DNA of 59,175 bases from contig CANRLG010000006.1 in assembly GCA_947631415.1 (NCBI GenBank), positions 1-59,175 of the forward strand, in the 5' to 3' direction. Of the stretch, positions 19,667 through 30,423 are shown in pieces. A model generated the notes under the pieces. That model did no database searches and had not been told where the DNA came from. It saw only the letters and a list, made by a program, of their open reading frames with translations. The translations under genes and the position numbers were made by a program. Source of the DNA: an uncultured Clostridia bacterium. Its GTDB lineage: Bacteria > Bacillota > Clostridia > TANB77 > CAG-465. Position 1 is the first letter of the stretch. Each line of letters begins with the position of its first letter.

Positions 19667-20086
19667 TTAAAAGTTATATTCATCTAATTTTATATTATTC
19701 AAATAATTATATAATGCTCGTTTATCATTATCTACTGTATTATCTGGTATAGCATTTTTATCTATCCAAACAATTTCTTCACATTTATCTTCTTCCATAT
19801 TTTGCAATTTTCCTTCAAAATTACTTACGACATAATAATAATTGAAATAATCCTCTCTTTTTCCATTTCTTATTCCACAAACAAAATTCATATCTTCTGC
19901 TTTTATTACTACACCACATTCTTCTTTTACTTCTCTAATACCAGCCTGTTTCAATGATTCACCTTTTTCAACATGACCACCTACAAAAGCATAGTATCCA
20001 TCCATATAGCCTGTATTTTTTCTTTTTATCATACAAACTTTATTATCTTTTTGTATTATTACTTCTACTGTTAAACATGTCTCCAT
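19667..20086 (-). CDS. NUDIX hydrolase
   Basis: Nudix box GGHVEKGESLKQAGIREVKEECGV. Confidence 0.92.
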   Translation of the reverse strand: METCLTVEVIIQKDNKVCMIKRKNTGYMDGYYAFVGGHVEKGESLKQAGIREVKEECGVVIKAEDMNFVCGIRNGKREDYFNYYYVVSNFEGKLQNMEEDKCEEIVWIDKNAIPDNTVDNDKRALYNYLNNIKLDEYNF

Positions 20087-20105
20087 TTTCTTTCTCCTAT
20101 AAATA

Positions 20106-20645
20106 TTATTCTAAAACATATCTCCAACCTGGTTGCCATGCTTTAGTTTTTCTCCAATCTGTTTCAATAGCCTCTTGCCATGTTTTTCCATGAGTTAATA
20201 CCTCAAGTGCAAGTTGAGGTGCTTTATGTGCAACAAGTGCTACTGTTTTACCTTCAAAATTGTCTTTTAAGTAATTACAGAAATCTTGCATCCTATTTTG
20301 TACATCTAGTAATGATTCTCCGTTTTCAAAACATTCATTAATATGGTCTTCATATACCACGCAGTCTAAATCTTTACCATTTAATGTACCATAGTTACAT
20401 TCTCTAATTCTACTATCATGTAAAATCTCTTTTTCTCCCTTAAATACATAATCTGCTGTTTGTATAGCTCTAGTTAAATCTGAAGAAATAACAATATCTA
20501 TTTCTTCCATATTAATATTTTCTTTTAATGCTTTAACTCTATCTATCCCTTTTTGACTTAATTCAACATCATTCCACCCTGCAGCTTTATGTGCTTCATT
20601 ATCTACGGTTGTTCCATGAACAAAATATATTATATTTACTGCCAT
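20106..20645 (-). CDS. histidine phosphatase family protein
   Basis: VHGT(T/V)DNEAHKAAGWNDVELSQKGIDRVKAL, SDLTRAIQTADYV, ALVAHKAP; note the first motif reads VHGT rather than the canonical RHG. Confidence 0.78.
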   Translation of the reverse strand: MAVNIIYFVHGTTVDNEAHKAAGWNDVELSQKGIDRVKALKENINMEEIDIVISSDLTRAIQTADYVFKGEKEILHDSRIRECNYGTLNGKDLDCVVYEDHINECFENGESLLDVQNRMQDFCNYLKDNFEGKTVALVAHKAPQLALEVLTHGKTWQEAIETDWRKTKAWQPGWRYVLE

Positions 20646-20648
20646 AAG

Positions 20649-21311
20649 CTAACTCTCCTTTTTTAACTCATTTTCTATTATCCATTTAATATCCTCAATA
20701 GATTTATCTATATTATATCTACCATTACCTACAGGATAATATACACTATAAAATTTATATTCATTATTATTGATATTTTTTGTATACAACTTTTTTCTAC
20801 TCTTAGATACAGATATGTTTTGCCCTAATACTATTGAGCTTACTTGATTACCAAATAATATCACTACTTTAGGTTTAATAATATCTATTTCTTTTTCTAA
20901 AAGTTCTAGATATTGCAAATACACATTATTTGGAATAGGTCTTGCATCAAGCTGAGTACATTTTCCAAGATTTGTTATGAAAAAATTATGATTTGTTACA
21001 TCTTCATAAACATTACTTGCAAAATCTTCTGTCCAATCATTTGGTTTAAATTCTTTTATCTTGTTGTATATATCTACATTCATTAAATCTACGTTAAAAA
21101 ATAAATCCCATATACCCTTTGTACCTATCCATGGAGCTTTTAACCCTTTCCAAGTTTTAGCTGAGGCAATATTCTTACCTGTAGGATTCATAAATACAAA
21201 ACATATATCTGGATTGCAACTACAACCTCCGTTATATATGGAATCTAGTTGTGGAGCTCCATATTTTAACTGCATTTTACTATATTCTTTATTCAATAAC
21301 TCTAAGTTCAT
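20649..21311 (-). CDS. uracil-DNA glycosylase superfamily protein
   Basis: FVFMNPTGKNIA...APWIGTKGIWDLFF, NHNFFITNLGKCTQLDARPIPN, KVVILFGNQVSSIVLG. Confidence 0.72.
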   Translation of the reverse strand: MNLELLNKEYSKMQLKYGAPQLDSIYNGGCSCNPDICFVFMNPTGKNIASAKTWKGLKAPWIGTKGIWDLFFNVDLMNVDIYNKIKEFKPNDWTEDFASNVYEDVTNHNFFITNLGKCTQLDARPIPNNVYLQYLELLEKEIDIIKPKVVILFGNQVSSIVLGQNISVSKSRKKLYTKNINNNEYKFYSVYYPVGNGRYNIDKSIEDIKWIIENELKKES

Positions 21312-21383
21312 ATTATCCCCTAACTATTTTTTATTCCCTTTTTAACTAAAATTTTTCATCTTAGCTAGAAAGGGAATTTTACT

Positions 21384-21914
21384 TTATTCTTTTTTTATTA
21401 TATTTGAAATTGGTTCATTTAAAACCTTAGCAACAAATTTATCTAAAGCTTTATAATTTTCAATATTTATCTCTTTATGGTTACATAAGATATTAAAATT
21501 TTGAGTATCTTCTATACTCATATAATCTGTATCAAAAAAACCATTTTTTAGATAAAAATTTTGACGTTTTTTTCTAATTTCATAATCTATTTTACTTTCA
21601 TTTACTTCTTCAATATTTAAGTAAATATCTTTTTCTTTATATGTATCTAAACACCATTTTAAGATATAACTTCCATACCCTTTTGAACGTATTTTAGTAT
21701 TAATTGCTAAGTATAATATAAATATCATTTGATGATATTCTATTAAGTAAATAATGCCATATACTTCCTCTTGATTGACCAAGCAATATAGTTTTGTATC
21801 TTTAGTCATTAACATTTTATTTAAAGAAATATATCTTTCTTCCTTTGGAAAAGAGTTTTTATAAATATCATTTACTTGTTTATAATATTTTCTATTAAAT
21901 TTTATAATTTTCAT
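21384..21914 (-). CDS. GNAT family N-acetyltransferase
   Basis: YLAINTKIRSKGYGSYILKWCLDTY, RQNFYLKNGF. Confidence 0.8.
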   Translation of the reverse strand: MKIIKFNRKYYKQVNDIYKNSFPKEERYISLNKMLMTKDTKLYCLVNQEEVYGIIYLIEYHQMIFILYLAINTKIRSKGYGSYILKWCLDTYKEKDIYLNIEEVNESKIDYEIRKKRQNFYLKNGFFDTDYMSIEDTQNFNILCNHKEINIENYKALDKFVAKVLNEPISNIIKKE

Positions 21915-21930
21915 AACTTCCCCATTTATA

Positions 21931-23292
21931 TTACTTTTTTAATTTAAGCACTGTAATGCATTCAACGTGTTCACTATTTGGAAACATATCTACTGGTAAT
22001 ATTCTATCAACATAATATTGAGATGAAAGTAACCTTAAATCTCTAGCAAAAGAAGCAGGAGAGCAACTTACATACCCAATTTTTTCAGGCTTAAATTGTA
22101 ATATATATTCTATTGAATCTAAGTCTAGTCCCTTTCTTGGAGGGTCAACTACAATTACGTCTGGATGAATATTTCTTTGCTTATACTCAATTATTTTAGA
22201 TTCAACACTTCCTGCAATATACTCTGCATTTTCTACATTATTTTCTTTAACATTAAGATTTGCCATTTCTACTGCTTGTGGTTCTATTTCTATTCCATAT
22301 ACTTTCTTAACTTTATCGCTTAAAAATATTCCTATTGAGCCTACACCACTATATAGATCAAAAAAAATTTCATCACCTTTTAATGATAACTCATTTTTTA
22401 AAGTATTATATAGTACCTCCGCTTGAACTGTATTTACTTGAAAGAATGATTTAGAACTAATGTAATATTTATATTCTCCTATATAATCTGTTATATATTT
22501 TGAACCAAATAATAATTTTTCTTTATCTCCTAGTATTTCATTTGTTTTTGATGTATTTACATTTACTACAATAGACTTTATATTATCGTTATTTTCACTT
22601 AAAATATCTACTATTTCTTCCATTCGTACATCATCCATAATAGCTTCATTATTTACTATTATTACTACCATAATTTCGCCTGTATGATAGCCTCTACGAA
22701 TAAGAATATGTCTTATATCTCCTGTATTATTTGTCTCATTATATCCTGTAAAGCCTTTTAAAAGTAGTAATTTGAATACTTCTTTAGATAATTTATCTAT
22801 ATCCTCATTTTGAATATAGCATTTTTCATTTTCTATTATCTCATGTGAACGTTTAGCATAAAAACCTATCTTATCGTCTCCTTCAATTGTTCTTCTAACT
22901 GGATATTGTGCTTTATTTCTATAATTTAAAGGTATACCCATACCTATCACATCTGCTACTTGACTATATTCTACTTTTTGTTTATCTAGAGTGTTCTTTA
23001 CTACATCTTTCTTTATCTCCAATTGTTTTTCATAACAAATATGTTGTCCTGAACATCCACCACATCTTTTAAAAACCTCACAAAAAGGTTCTACTCTACT
23101 TTTATCTTTTACAAGTATTTCTTCTATTTTTCCAATACAATATGAATTATTTGCTTTAATTATACGAGCCTTTACTTTTTCATTCTTTATTGCACCTGGA
23201 ACAAACACCACTTTATTATCTACTTTTGCAATCCCCTCGAAGTTCATACCGTTATCTATTATTTCTAACTCTACTTCTTCATTTTTTTTCAA
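21931..23292 (-). CDS. rlmD: 23S rRNA (uracil-C5)-methyltransferase, RlmD/RumA family
   Basis: TRAM domain, CEVFKRCGGCSGQHICYEKQLEIKK Fe-S motif, FFDLYSGVGSIGIFLSDKV, VVDPPRKGLD, GYVSCSPASFARDLR. Confidence 0.93.
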   Translation of the reverse strand: MKKNEEVELEIIDNGMNFEGIAKVDNKVVFVPGAIKNEKVKARIIKANNSYCIGKIEEILVKDKSRVEPFCEVFKRCGGCSGQHICYEKQLEIKKDVVKNTLDKQKVEYSQVADVIGMGIPLNYRNKAQYPVRRTIEGDDKIGFYAKRSHEIIENEKCYIQNEDIDKLSKEVFKLLLLKGFTGYNETNNTGDIRHILIRRGYHTGEIMVVIIVNNEAIMDDVRMEEIVDILSENNDNIKSIVVNVNTSKTNEILGDKEKLLFGSKYITDYIGEYKYYISSKSFFQVNTVQAEVLYNTLKNELSLKGDEIFFDLYSGVGSIGIFLSDKVKKVYGIEIEPQAVEMANLNVKENNVENAEYIAGSVESKIIEYKQRNIHPDVIVVDPPRKGLDLDSIEYILQFKPEKIGYVSCSPASFARDLRLLSSQYYVDRILPVDMFPNSEHVECITVLKLKK

Positions 23293-23434
23293 AATTATTC
23301 ACCTTTCTTTATTTTGAGATTATATCATATCAAAATATAATAATTCAACCTCTATATGTAACCAAATTATTTTTTTTGAATATATTATATTAAGCTAGTG
23401 TTAAATACTAGTGAAAAAAAGGAGTTGAAAATGT

Positions 23435-23566
23435 ATGTGCCTAAATGACGAAGATTTCGTATGGATTATGGTACTTGTATTAATACTCATAGTTTTATAC
23501 TTAATCTGTAAAGAAAGAAATTCATCTACACCACTAAACTTTAACACATTCTTTGAGAGTGGTTAG
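23435..23566 (+). CDS. candidate 43-aa single-TM small protein (not in ORF track)
   Basis: MCLNDEDFVWIMVLVLILIVLYLICKERNSSTPLNFNTFFESG*, with AAAGGAG RBS about 10 nt upstream. Confidence 0.55.
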   Translation: MCLNDEDFVWIMVLVLILIVLYLICKERNSSTPLNFNTFFESG

Positions 23567-23600
23567 TAAGTTTAACATATTACAAAGTGAGGTGATTTTC

Positions 23601-23768
23601 ATGATGGATGAAAGATGCGGATGTGGCAACAATTGCGGAAACGGATGTGGATGTGGTGGTTGTGGCGGATGCGGTGGTTGTGGAAACGGCATATTTGGCG
23701 GTGGAAATAACTGCTGTTGTATCTGGATAATACTTATTATAGTGGTACTATGTTGCTGCTGTAACTAA
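23601..23768 (+). CDS. Gly/Cys-rich small protein with C-terminal hydrophobic segment
   Basis: MMDERCGCGNNCGNGCGCGGCGGCGGCGNGIFGGGNNCCCIWIILIIVVLCCCCN; start after GAGGTGA. Confidence 0.8.
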   Translation: MMDERCGCGNNCGNGCGCGGCGGCGGCGNGIFGGGNNCCCIWIILIIVVLCCCCN

Positions 23769-23784
23769 TATAGTCACATACATA

Positions 23785-23819
23785 AAACAGGTGGATTTAT
23801 CTCCACCTGTTTATTTTTT
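23785..23819. terminator. bidirectional intrinsic terminator
   Basis: AACAGGTGGA-tttatc-TCCACCTGTTtaTTTTTT. Confidence 0.88.
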
Positions 23820-26663
23820 CAATATTTTTCTTAAAAATTCGCCAGTATAACTTTCTTCTACTTTTGAAATTTGTTCTGGAGTTCCTGTAGCGACTATAGT
23901 TCCTCCATTATCTCCACCCTCTGGTCCTAAATCTATAATATTATCTGCACTTTTTATTACATCTAAATTATGTTCAATTACAAGAAGTGTATTACCACCA
24001 TCAACAAGTCGTTGTAATATATTTATTAATTTATGTACATCTGCCATGTGAAGTCCAGTTGTTGGCTCATCCAAGATATACATTGTTTTTCCTGTTGACC
24101 TACGAGAAAGTTCTGTAGCAAGTTTTATTCTTTGTGCCTCTCCACCAGATAAAGTTGTTGAAGATTGACCTATTTTTATATATCCAAGTCCAACATCCAT
24201 AAGTGTTTGTAATTTATTTTTTATCTTTGGATGATTTTTGAAAAATTCTAATCCTTCTTCAACTGTCATATCTAAAACATCACTAATGCTTTTACCTTTA
24301 TACTTAACCTCAAGTGTTTCTCTTGAATATCTTTTTCCTTTACATACCTCACAAGGTACATATACATCTGGTAAGAAATTCATCTCTATTTTAATTATTC
24401 CATCACCACTACAAGCTTCACATCTTCCGCCTGGAATATTAAAACTAAATCTTCCTTTAGAATAACCACGAAGTTTTGCTTCATTTGTTGTTGCAAATAC
24501 ATTTCTTATCTCATCAAAAATACCTGTATATGTTGCAGGATTTGAACGAGGTGTTCTTCCTATTGGTGATTGGTCTATTTCTATTACTTTATCTAATAAT
24601 TCTACACCTTTTATTTTACTATATTTTCCAGGTCTTTCATAAGCACGATTTAGTTTTACAGCTAAAACTTTTCCTATTATATCATTTACTAATGTAGATT
24701 TACCACTACCTGATACACCAGTGACACAGTTAAATACTCCAAGAGGAATTTTTACATTAATATTTTTTAAATTATGCTCTTGTGCACCTTTTACTTCTAA
24801 ATATCCTACTTCTGTTTTTCTCCTTTTAGCAGGTATAGGAATTGCTAATTTTCCACTTAAATATTTTCCCGTAATAGAATTTTCACAATTTACTATATCT
24901 TTTGGCTCACCAGCATATACTATTTCTCCTCCGTGAACTCCTGCACCTGGTCCAATATCTACAATAAAGTCTGCCTCTCTCATTGTATCTTCATCATGTT
25001 CTACTACAATTAGAGTGTTTCCTAAATCTCTCATTTTCTTTAAAGAATTAAGAAGTTTTTCATTGTCTTTTTGATGTAGTCCAATACTTGGTTCATCTAG
25101 TATATATAATACCCCTGTAAGTCCTGAGCCAATTTGTGTTGCAAGTCTTATACGTTGAGATTCTCCACCTGATAGAGTTCCTGCACTTCTTGCAAGAGTT
25201 AAATAACTTAGTCCTACATCTATTAAAAATTGTAATCTTGAATTTAGTTCTTTTACAATTTGTTCTGCAATTAATTTATCTTTCTTTCCAAGTTTTTCAT
25301 ACTCATTATTTATATAGTCTTTTATGTAAGATATATTTTTACAACATAGTTCATGAATATTTAATTTACCAAAAGTTACGGCAAGTATCTCTGGTTTAAG
25401 TCTTGCACCATCACAATAACTACAATGAGTTGCACTCATAAATCCCTCATAGTATGTTTTCATACCTTGTGACTTTGTTTCATTAAATCTTCTTTGAAGT
25501 GTATTTAATACTCCTTCAAATTCTTCTTCAAACTCTTTATAATCTTTACGAGTTTTATGTACAAATTTAATTTTTTCTCCCTTACTACCATTTAAAAGTA
25601 CATCCATAAACTCATCTGGTAAATCTTTTAATTTGGTTGTTACATCTACATTATAATGTCTACATAGCCCTTCAATGTACATCTTAGCTATTCCATCAAC
25701 AAATAGCCCTACACCTGTCCATGCTTTTATACAACCGTAATCACAAAGACGTTTTTCCATATTTGGCATTATTTTATCTTTATCTATTTTTAATATCTCA
25801 CCTAGTCCTGTACAATGTGGACATGCACCAAATGGAGAATTAAATGAAAACATTCTAGGTGTTAATTCCTCTAGTGATATTCCGCAATCTGAACACGCAT
25901 AATTTTGAGAGAAAACTTGTTCTTGTTCTGTATCTACTTTTGAAATTATCACTAAATTTTCTGCATATTTCAAAGCTAATTCTACAGAATCTGCAAGACG
26001 TTGTCTAATATCTGGTCTTACTACAAGTCTATCTACAACTACTTCAATATTATGTTTCTTTTGCTTATCTAATTCAGGTATATTCTCAGATAAATCATAA
26101 GTAATACCATCTATCCTTGCACGAATATATCCATCTTTTAATACTCTTTCAAGTACACCTCTATGTTCTCCTTTTCTTCCTCGAATAACAGGAGTCATAA
26201 CTAATATTTTAGTTCCCTCATCATATTCTAATACTTGGTCTACTATTTCATCTACAGTCTGTCTTTTTATCCTTTTACCACAATTTGGACAATGAGGAAC
26301 ACCCACACGTGCATATAATAATCTTAAATAATCATATATTTCTGTAACAGTTCCAACAGTTGACCTAGGATTTTTTGAAGTAGTCTTTTGGTCTATAGAA
26401 ATTGCTGGAGACAGCCCTTCTATATACTCTACATTCGGTTTTTCCATCATTCCTAAAAATTGTCTTGCGTACGAAGACAATGACTCTACATATCTTCTTT
26501 GTCCTTCTGCATATATAGTATCAAAAGCAAGAGAAGATTTACCACTACCAGATAAACCTGTAAAAACAACTAATTTATCTCTAGGTATTGTTAAATTTAC
26601 ATTTTTTAAATTATTTTCTTTTGCTCCTTGTATTACTAATTTATCATTCATTTTTTTATTCAC
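23811..26663 (-). CDS. uvrA: excinuclease ABC subunit A
   Basis: Two ABC modules: [87 protein letters not shown]. Confidence 0.98.
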   Translation of the reverse strand: MNKKMNDKLVIQGAKENNLKNVNLTIPRDKLVVFTGLSGSGKSSLAFDTIYAEGQRRYVESLSSYARQFLGMMEKPNVEYIEGLSPAISIDQKTTSKNPRSTVGTVTEIYDYLRLLYARVGVPHCPNCGKRIKRQTVDEIVDQVLEYDEGTKILVMTPVIRGRKGEHRGVLERVLKDGYIRARIDGITYDLSENIPELDKQKKHNIEVVVDRLVVRPDIRQRLADSVELALKYAENLVIISKVDTEQEQVFSQNYACSDCGISLEELTPRMFSFNSPFGACPHCTGLGEILKIDKDKIMPNMEKRLCDYGCIKAWTGVGLFVDGIAKMYIEGLCRHYNVDVTTKLKDLPDEFMDVLLNGSKGEKIKFVHKTRKDYKEFEEEFEGVLNTLQRRFNETKSQGMKTYYEGFMSATHCSYCDGARLKPEILAVTFGKLNIHELCCKNISYIKDYINNEYEKLGKKDKLIAEQIVKELNSRLQFLIDVGLSYLTLARSAGTLSGGESQRIRLATQIGSGLTGVLYILDEPSIGLHQKDNEKLLNSLKKMRDLGNTLIVVEHDEDTMREADFIVDIGPGAGVHGGEIVYAGEPKDIVNCENSITGKYLSGKLAIPIPAKRRKTEVGYLEVKGAQEHNLKNINVKIPLGVFNCVTGVSGSGKSTLVNDIIGKVLAVKLNRAYERPGKYSKIKGVELLDKVIEIDQSPIGRTPRSNPATYTGIFDEIRNVFATTNEAKLRGYSKGRFSFNIPGGRCEACSGDGIIKIEMNFLPDVYVPCEVCKGKRYSRETLEVKYKGKSISDVLDMTVEEGLEFFKNHPKIKNKLQTLMDVGLGYIKIGQSSTTLSGGEAQRIKLATELSRRSTGKTMYILDEPTTGLHMADVHKLINILQRLVDGGNTLLVIEHNLDVIKSADNIIDLGPEGGDNGGTIVATGTPEQISKVEESYTGEFLRKILKK

Positions 26664-26789
26664 CTTCCAATGACTAGATAATTATACCATACCATAAAAT
26701 CTTTTGCAATGCTAAAACGAACAAATGTATAATTTCAATTTTAATACACAAATAAAGACAGATTATTACACATAACCTGCCTTATTAAC

Positions 26790-27662
26790 CTATTTTAATC
26801 TTCTTATTTGGGTTCTCATTATATTATCATCTACAAAACTATTAACTACTTCAAATTTATCTTCTGGTAATAATTCCTCTATAAATGTTACAGCTGGAAC
26901 ATAATGAAAAACTCCTCCTACCTTTAAAGAATTTAGTATTTTCATATATGTTGTAGCATATTCATAACATTCTACATCATTATTTTCCTCTAAATTTGCT
27001 TCATTAAATTTTTTAGTAAATGCAAGATTTGATGTTATTAAATCGTATTCTTTTTCTGGATATTCTTTTGCTAACCAATCTTCTTGTTCTAGCATATCGC
27101 TATCTTCACATTCCATGTCTATTCCATGAGCATTTATTCCTTTTTCATTTAGATATTTAACTAGCATCCCATCTTTTCCACAACCAATGTCTAATGAAGT
27201 TCCTTTAATGTCATTTTCTTGTACATTTAATATTTCTAATATAAATTGTGGAGAGTATGTGCTAGTTTTTTCATTATTATTCTCATTATCTAAATTAGCT
27301 GTATATTCAGATATAAAGTTTCTAACATTGGTAAAATGCTCTAATGCTATTTTTTCATAACTCATATCATAATTTGATATGTTTTCAATAAGTTTTTGGT
27401 ATATTTCAAGTATTTTATTGCAATCTTCCTTAGAAAATTTATTTGTTTTAGTACCTTTTGCAAGATTTGTCATAAAACTTCTTGAAAGTTTGCTCATTAC
27501 TTGACTATACTTATCTGTATTCATAGTTTCAATTATCTTTTTTCTTTGTTCATCATTAAACGAATCTTTTCCATCAGCGTTTCTTTTATTTAATAATATA
27601 TTTTCAAAACTTTTACCTTCAAATGCAGATAAAAGATATGTATATAATTCTTCAATATCCAT
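26790..27662 (-). CDS. class I SAM-dependent methyltransferase
   Basis: LDIGCGKDGMLVKYLNEKGINAHGIDMECED. Confidence 0.7.
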   Translation of the reverse strand: MDIEELYTYLLSAFEGKSFENILLNKRNADGKDSFNDEQRKKIIETMNTDKYSQVMSKLSRSFMTNLAKGTKTNKFSKEDCNKILEIYQKLIENISNYDMSYEKIALEHFTNVRNFISEYTANLDNENNNEKTSTYSPQFILEILNVQENDIKGTSLDIGCGKDGMLVKYLNEKGINAHGIDMECEDSDMLEQEDWLAKEYPEKEYDLITSNLAFTKKFNEANLEENNDVECYEYATTYMKILNSLKVGGVFHYVPAVTFIEELLPEDKFEVVNSFVDDNIMRTQIRRLK

Positions 27663-27752
27663 TATTTTTCTCCTTTTAGACTTTTAAATTATATCACATA
27701 TTATGTAAATTTACAATATTTATATAATGTTATATTACTTAAATTTCATTTA

Positions 27753-28475
27753 TTAACTTAACCCATTTATTTGTTGGATAGTTGCATTATATTCTTCAAG
27801 AGATATTTTTTGTGAATTTAGTAATGCTTCTAAAATTAATTTCTGTCTTTGATATGTATATGGGTTATCATTACTTAATTGGTAAACACTTGGTGCATTA
27901 GGTATTCCTGCAAGTAGAGATGCTTCATATAATGTCAAATCTTTAGGCTCTTTGTCTAAATATCCATTTGATGCCTCTTTAACTCCATAATATCCATCGC
28001 CAAAATATATTATATTTAAGTATAATTCTAGTATTTCATCCTTTTCATATTTTTCTTCCAAATCTAGCGCAACAAATATCTCTGCAATTTTTCTAACTAA
28101 TTTTTTCTGTTGAGAAAAATACATATTTTTTGCAAGTTGTTGAGTTATGGTACTACCACCACTAGAAAGTTCTTTACTACGTAAATTACCAATAAAAGCC
28201 CTTGCAATAGAATACAAGTCTACTCCAAAATGCTCATAAAATCTTTTATCCTCAATAGAAATTACAGCATCTTTCATATAGTTAGATATTTCATCTATTT
28301 TTACATATTCATCTTCTGATTGCATTTCTTTTACTTTATCTTCTATTGATTGTTTCTGTATTACACTTTTATATAATTTATATCCATCCTCAATAAAATA
28401 CGCACTAACTGCTAGTACAACAATAAGTATAGCAAAAATGATTATTTTTATTTTCTTAAAAGGAGACTTCATCAT
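27753..28475 (-). CDS. GT51 transglycosylase domain protein (monofunctional peptidoglycan glycosyltransferase)
   Basis: SIEDKRFYEHFGVD, GGSTITQQLAKNMYFSQQKKLVRKIAEIFVALDLE, YLNIIYFGDGYYGVKEASNGYL. Confidence 0.9.
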   Translation of the reverse strand: MMKSPFKKIKIIIFAILIVVLAVSAYFIEDGYKLYKSVIQKQSIEDKVKEMQSEDEYVKIDEISNYMKDAVISIEDKRFYEHFGVDLYSIARAFIGNLRSKELSSGGSTITQQLAKNMYFSQQKKLVRKIAEIFVALDLEEKYEKDEILELYLNIIYFGDGYYGVKEASNGYLDKEPKDLTLYEASLLAGIPNAPSVYQLSNDNPYTYQRQKLILEALLNSQKISLEEYNATIQQINGLS

Positions 28476-28518
28476 CCCACCACCTTTTATGAAAACATTA
28501 TATAATATTTATATAAAT

Positions 28519-28953
28519 TTAACAAGCATTAATACTTTTAACGCCCTCTGTATTTAAAAAATAATCATGTACCATAACTATATCTGAAATATTACTCTTT
28601 ATTTGAGATATGTTATAGCAATTAATTACAAGTACGTTGTGCTTAATAAAGGATATATAACTATTTACTTTAGTTATAAAAGACTCACTTCCATTTACGA
28701 CTAATATTATATTTTCACTCACATAGTCATTTATTACTTCTTCATTTAACCATTCCATATAAATTATTTCTTTATTCAAATTTTTAAAATATTTATTTAC
28801 TATTTTTTCTAATTTTTCTTTTTGACTATTTTCATTTATATATATAACCTTTGCATCCTTAAATTCTTTAGATATAAAATTACTTGTAATAATACACGAA
28901 TGAGTATAGTTTGCTACAAAACTACATAATTTAATATTTTTCAAATCAACCAC
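28519..28953 (-). CDS. hypothetical protein
   Basis: 144 aa ORF; no family recognised. Confidence 0.5.
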   Translation of the reverse strand: MVDLKNIKLCSFVANYTHSCIITSNFISKEFKDAKVIYINENSQKEKLEKIVNKYFKNLNKEIIYMEWLNEEVINDYVSENIILVVNGSESFITKVNSYISFIKHNVLVINCYNISQIKSNISDIVMVHDYFLNTEGVKSINAC

Positions 28954-29075
28954 CTAATAAAATTTTAATACAAATTATACGCAAAAAATGTATTAATTTA
29001 TCTAGTACCATTTTTCAACTTTTTTATTATTTTAAATTTGTAAAAAATACTCATACTAATTTTAGGTGATATTCA

Positions 29076-29300
29076 TTGAAAATTAGATTTAAAAAAATTA
29101 TTTATTCATATTTTTTAGTGTTTATAATAATAAACTCACTTCTTCCAACGCAAAAAAATCTTTCAAATTTAACTCCTCTTAAAACAATTCTTCCAGGAAT
29201 AGATAGAATATATACAACAGATAACAAGAATAATGAAAAAAACGAAACAACAACTTCTATAAAATTTTTAGAAATAATACAAAAATATGTTATACATTAA
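29076..29300 (+). CDS. hypothetical small secreted/membrane protein (TTG start)
   Basis: AGGTGA RBS before TTG; N-terminal hydrophobic signal-like segment. Confidence 0.45.
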   Translation: MKIRFKKIIYSYFLVFIIINSLLPTQKNLSNLTPLKTILPGIDRIYTTDNKNNEKNETTTSIKFLEIIQKYVIH

Positions 29301-29351
29301 TTTTATTGACACATAATATTAAAGACATAATATTGTCATGGAGGTACTTAT

Positions 29352-29567
29352 ATGAAGGCTTTATACAATATAATGCTTACCCTAATTATTATTGGTGCAA
29401 TAAATTGGGGAATACTTGGTATATTTAAGATGGACTTAATAGGTTCAATATTTGGCGGAATGACAAGTGTAATTAGTAGAATAATATTTATTCTAGTTGG
29501 ATTATGTGGACTTGGTGCAATAGCTTTATATGCTCCAATAAATAATGAAGAACTAAGCCATACTTAA
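29352..29567 (+). CDS. DUF378-like small membrane protein
   Basis: ALYNIMLTLIIIGAINWGILGIFKMDLIGSIFGG. Confidence 0.85.
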   Translation: MKALYNIMLTLIIIGAINWGILGIFKMDLIGSIFGGMTSVISRIIFILVGLCGLGAIALYAPINNEELSHT

Positions 29568-29574
29568 ATAAACA

Positions 29575-29604
29575 AAAACATCTAGTGTTATGCTAGATGT
29601 TTTT
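29575..29604. terminator. bidirectional intrinsic terminator
   Basis: AACATCTAG-tgttatg-CTAGATGTTTTTT. Confidence 0.85.
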
Positions 29605-29614
29605 TACTTAAATA

Positions 29615-30415
29615 TTAACGTTTTTTATTTTTATATTGCTCATATAAAATAATAGAAGTTGCCACTGAAACATTTAGTGATTCTATTTTTTCTTCCATAT
29701 CAATTTTTACAGTAATGTCTGCTCTACCCTCTAATTCTTTAGAAATTCCATTTGCCTCATTTCCCATAGCAAAGGCATATTTGTTGTTATAATCTAAGTT
29801 ATCTAATGAATGTGTACTTTTTAAACTAGTTGCAACAATATTATAGTTATTCTTTTTTAGTACGTCTATAAAGTCATAATCCTCTACATATATTATTTTA
29901 GTATTAAGAATTCCTCCCATTGTAGAACGAAGAACTTTTGGACTATAACAGTCTACACTATCTTTTGTGCATATTATTACATTAACATCAAAAGCATTTG
30001 CAGACCTTATAATAGTTCCCATATTTCCTGGGTCTTGAACTTTATCTAATATTAAAATATTATTTTCTTCTTTTTTTATCTCATCAATTAAATTATATTT
30101 AGGAATATCTAATACTACAAGTATTCCTTGAGGATTTACGGTGTCTGTCATATATTTAAAAGTATTTTGTTCAAAATCTAAAGCCTCAATATTACTTTTT
30201 TCAATTCTTTCTAAGAGTTTTTCTCCACCGTTTGTTGCAAATAAAATAGATTTAGAATAAGCGATAAACTTAATGTCTATCGCTTTATCTAATACTTCGT
30301 TTACAACTTTTACACCTTCTAAATAAAAAGAGTTGTTTTTAATTCTAAACTTCTTTTCATTTAAACTTTTGATAAATTTAACTTTATCATTTGTTTTGCT
30401 AAAAATTGTATTCAT
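29615..30415 (-). CDS. TrmH/SpoU family RNA methyltransferase
   Basis: ILDKVQDPGNMGTIIRSANAFDVNVIICT, AFAMGNEANGIS, SLNVSVATSIILYE. Confidence 0.92.
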   Translation of the reverse strand: MNTIFSKTNDKVKFIKSLNEKKFRIKNNSFYLEGVKVVNEVLDKAIDIKFIAYSKSILFATNGGEKLLERIEKSNIEALDFEQNTFKYMTDTVNPQGILVVLDIPKYNLIDEIKKEENNILILDKVQDPGNMGTIIRSANAFDVNVIICTKDSVDCYSPKVLRSTMGGILNTKIIYVEDYDFIDVLKKNNYNIVATSLKSTHSLDNLDYNNKYAFAMGNEANGISKELEGRADITVKIDMEEKIESLNVSVATSIILYEQYKNKKR

Positions 30416-30423
30416 TTCTTCTC

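Noticed and set aside
21336-21383. Long inverted repeat ATTCCCTTTTT...AGAAAGGGAAT after the GNAT gene considered as a mobile-element terminus
   Set aside because: Consistent with an ordinary (weak) terminator hairpin; no paired copy or target-site duplication seen.
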